A DNA stretch of 34,889 nt. Source: Clostridia bacterium. GTDB taxonomy: Bacteria; Bacillota; Clostridia; Oscillospirales; Acutalibacteraceae. Location: contig JAFSYP010000076.1 of the NCBI GenBank assembly GCA_017449935.1, positions 1 to 34,889 of the forward strand, written 5' to 3'. Below, one piece after another: positions 33,424-34,889 of the stretch. The translations under genes were made by a program, and so were the position numbers. The notes below the pieces were generated by a model that saw nothing but the letters and a program-made list of their open reading frames with translations, did no database searches and had not been told where the DNA came from. Position 1 is the stretch's first letter, and each line of letters opens with the position of its first letter.

Positions 33424-34632
33424 ATGAAAAAAACATTCAAGGCTTTTTTGTCCCTGCTGCTCTGCGTGACGATTGCCGCGCTTGCCGCACTGACTGCCGC
33501 CGCTGTCGCGGACGACGGTCTGACCGCTGCGCCGATGCATTTCGGCAGCGACGGCCGGTTTAAGATCCTGCACATCACGGACACGCATCTGCACGACAAC
33601 AACGTCCGGCAGTCCACGCGTCTGATCGCGATGGCGTGCGACGCCGAACAGCCCGATCTTGTGATGCTGACCGGCGACCTGGCGCCGGAGAAAACGTATG
33701 AACGCACCGAAAAGCGCGTCGATTCGCTGATGCAGGTGTTTGAAAGTCGCAAGATTCCCGTAGCGGTGACGTTCGGCAATCACGATTCGGAAAACGGCGC
33801 GTACACGCGCGAGCAGGTCATGGCGCTGTATAACGCGTACGCCTGTTCCATTTCCATCGACGACGGCGAACAGCTGACGGGCTGCGGCACATATCTTATC
33901 CCGATCTGCGCGTCGGGAAGCGACGAATGCCGGTTCAACCTCTGGGTCTTCGATTCGGGCGACTATGACGGCGAGGATCATTACGCCAACGTGGCGGAGG
34001 ATCAGGTGGCGTGGTATCGGGAACGCTCCGCTGCGATCGAATCCGAAAATGGAAAGAAGATCTATTCTCTCGCGTTCCAGCACATCATCGTCCCGCAGAT
34101 CTACGAGGCGCTGGAAAAGGTCGATCACCGGACGCTCTTCTCCTACCCGCGCATCGACGCCACGGGCGAATACTACCGCTTTTCAAAGGCGTATCAAAAC
34201 TACGGTATGCTCCATGAAAAGCCGTGCTGCGGATATTACGACCACGGTCAGTTTGCCGCCATGACGGAGCGCGCAGACGTGCTGGCGATCTTCACTGGAC
34301 ACGACCACTCCAACGCGTTCGGCGTGCGATACAAGGGCATCGACATCGTCAATTCCCTGTCCACGAGATACAGCGGCGACGCATATACCACGCAGTTCGG
34401 GTATCGCGTCATCGAGCTGGACGAGCAGACGCCGGACAAATACGAAACGCGCGTGGTGCGCTGGTACGACTTTGCGAAAATGAAAGAGGTCAAGGCGCTG
34501 GCGGACGGACGGGAGGATAAGGCGCTCCTGTCACAGATCCGCTTCTTGGGCTTCTTCCAAAAGACGGCGACGGATATTGCCGTGCGCTTTGCCGAGACGT
34601 TCACGGGCAGAACGGTCCGTTATCCGGACTGA
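33424..34632 (+). CDS. Exported calcineurin-like metallophosphoesterase
   Basis: A 402-aa phosphoesterase with a signal peptide (residues 1-29). The two-metal site is complete: DTHLH (D53, H55), GDLAP (G84, D85), GNHDS (N119, H120, D121), FQH in LAFQHIIVP, and GHDH in FTGHDHSNAF. The domain order and the GNHD region resemble Dcr2/purple-acid-phosphatase-like proteins of Clostridia. The substrate (phosphomonoester, nucleotide or wall phosphate) cannot be read. The ATG at 33424 gives the signal peptide and has GGAAAGGA upstream. It ends with a very strong terminator. Confidence 0.9.
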   Translation: MKKTFKAFLSLLLCVTIAALAALTAAAVADDGLTAAPMHFGSDGRFKILHITDTHLHDNNVRQSTRLIAMACDAEQPDLVMLTGDLAPEKTYERTEKRVDSLMQVFESRKIPVAVTFGNHDSENGAYTREQVMALYNAYACSISIDDGEQLTGCGTYLIPICASGSDECRFNLWVFDSGDYDGEDHYANVAEDQVAWYRERSAAIESENGKKIYSLAFQHIIVPQIYEALEKVDHRTLFSYPRIDATGEYYRFSKAYQNYGMLHEKPCCGYYDHGQFAAMTERADVLAIFTGHDHSNAFGVRYKGIDIVNSLSTRYSGDAYTTQFGYRVIELDEQTPDKYETRVVRWYDFAKMKEVKALADGREDKALLSQIRFLGFFQKTATDIAVRFAETFTGRTVRYPD

Positions 34633-34658
34633 GGACCAATACAAGATAATCGACGATC

Positions 34659-34712
34659 AACCGGCGCGATGGGATGCGGAATGCACGCTCCCGGCGCCGG
34701 TTTGTTTTTTTG
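34659..34712 (+). terminator. Terminator of the glyA-DUF6440-phosphoesterase unit
   Basis: A perfect 9-bp stem (AACCGGCGC 34659-34667 with GCGCCGGTT 34694-34702) is followed by TGTTTTTTT. It starts 27 nt after the phosphoesterase stop. Confidence 0.9.
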
Positions 34713-34889
34713 CTGTTCACGGAAAGTTGGGGGATATAGCACATCTTCCTTGATTGTCATTGTTATGAAAACTCCACGCGGGATGGGATAACAGAAAGGG
34801 AATAAATAACCAAGCCGGTAAGAACCAGCCATAAAGTATCAGGTATATATAATTAAGCAGGCAAAGGCATCTGCCAACCTAACTCGCCA
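34713..34889. other. AT-richer window end without a supported gene
   Basis: This stretch is clearly lower in GC than the genes to its left. On the minus strand an open frame enters from the right edge and stops at 34853 (reads GELGWQMPLPA then TAA), too short to judge. A small hairpin lies near 34815-34830. Nothing else is evident. Confidence 0.4.

Noticed and set aside
31863-33779. Long minus-strand open frame opposite glyA and the phosphoesterase
   Set aside because: Antisense to SHMT with all its motifs intact; no promoter or ribosome site.
34853-34888. Partial minus-strand gene end entering from the right edge
   Set aside because: Only eleven codons before the stop; no family can be assigned.
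1-34889. CRISPR arrays, insertion sequences, prophage or restriction genes
   Set aside because: No regularly spaced repeats, transposase, integrase or phage-type genes were found on reading through both strands.

Overview
The window reads as chromosomal DNA of a GC-rich Gram-positive anaerobe, most probably a Clostridia lineage close to Oscillospirales/Ruminococcaceae. This is inferred from gene content, not from a search. Supporting signs are sigma-A promoters close to TTGACA-N17-TATAAT, GGAGG ribosome binding sites, TGA used as a stop, meso-diaminopimelate dehydrogenase, BspA-type leucine-rich repeats, DUF4474 and DUF6440 proteins, a sortase-type C-terminus, and many exported proteins with Thr/Ala/Glu-rich linkers. 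There is no phage, transposase, CRISPR array or rRNA, and most genes look intact.

Layout. 1-4150 is transcribed leftwards: tRNA-Gly(CCC), two tandem exported GH16 glycosidases, a HAD-IB phosphatase and a cytoplasmic GH29 alpha-L-fucosidase, together a small glycan-degradation region. 4205-4668 is a non-coding interval at a switch in gene direction. It holds a self-contained structured RNA unit on the minus strand (own promoter, five hairpins, own terminator), the dnaA promoter, and possibly the replication origin. 4669-8905 runs rightwards: dnaA-ftsY-rdgB-yhbY, then smpB and the tmRNA gene ssrA (initiation, membrane targeting, nucleotide-pool cleaning, ribosome assembly and rescue). Next come a DUF4474 exported protein, an acidic protein with an IPQTG wall-sorting signal, and a short frameshifted coding remnant.

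11304-17237 is a carA-carB-ddh-HTH unit (carbamoyl phosphate, meso-DAP/lysine, and a regulator with a Cys-x3-Cys-x3-Cys cluster). 17236-21743 is an acn-icd-M28 peptidase unit giving the citrate to 2-oxoglutarate branch, coupled to a membrane peptidase whose catalytic domain is split by transmembrane segments. A leftward block follows (21742-24581): a PdaA-like deacetylase, three tiny exported or membrane proteins under one strong promoter, and a DUF2238-like membrane protein.

24612-31796 is a cell-envelope block: a RodA/FtsW polymerase, a class B penicillin-binding protein, a Ser/Thr kinase with a transmembrane segment and an extracellular leucine-rich-repeat sensor, then a secreted BspA-like repeat protein. 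The order resembles the actinobacterial rodA-pbpA-pknB cluster, with leucine-rich repeats in place of PASTA domains. 31846-34712 holds glyA, a DUF6440 protein and an exported metallophosphoesterase. The last ~180 bases are more AT-rich and hold no gene I can support.

The best candidates for something undescribed are the structured RNA beside dnaA, the trio of tiny exported proteins with a double palindrome at their promoter, the kinase-LRR sensor joined to the peptidoglycan polymerase pair, and the Cys-cluster HTH regulator beside aconitase.
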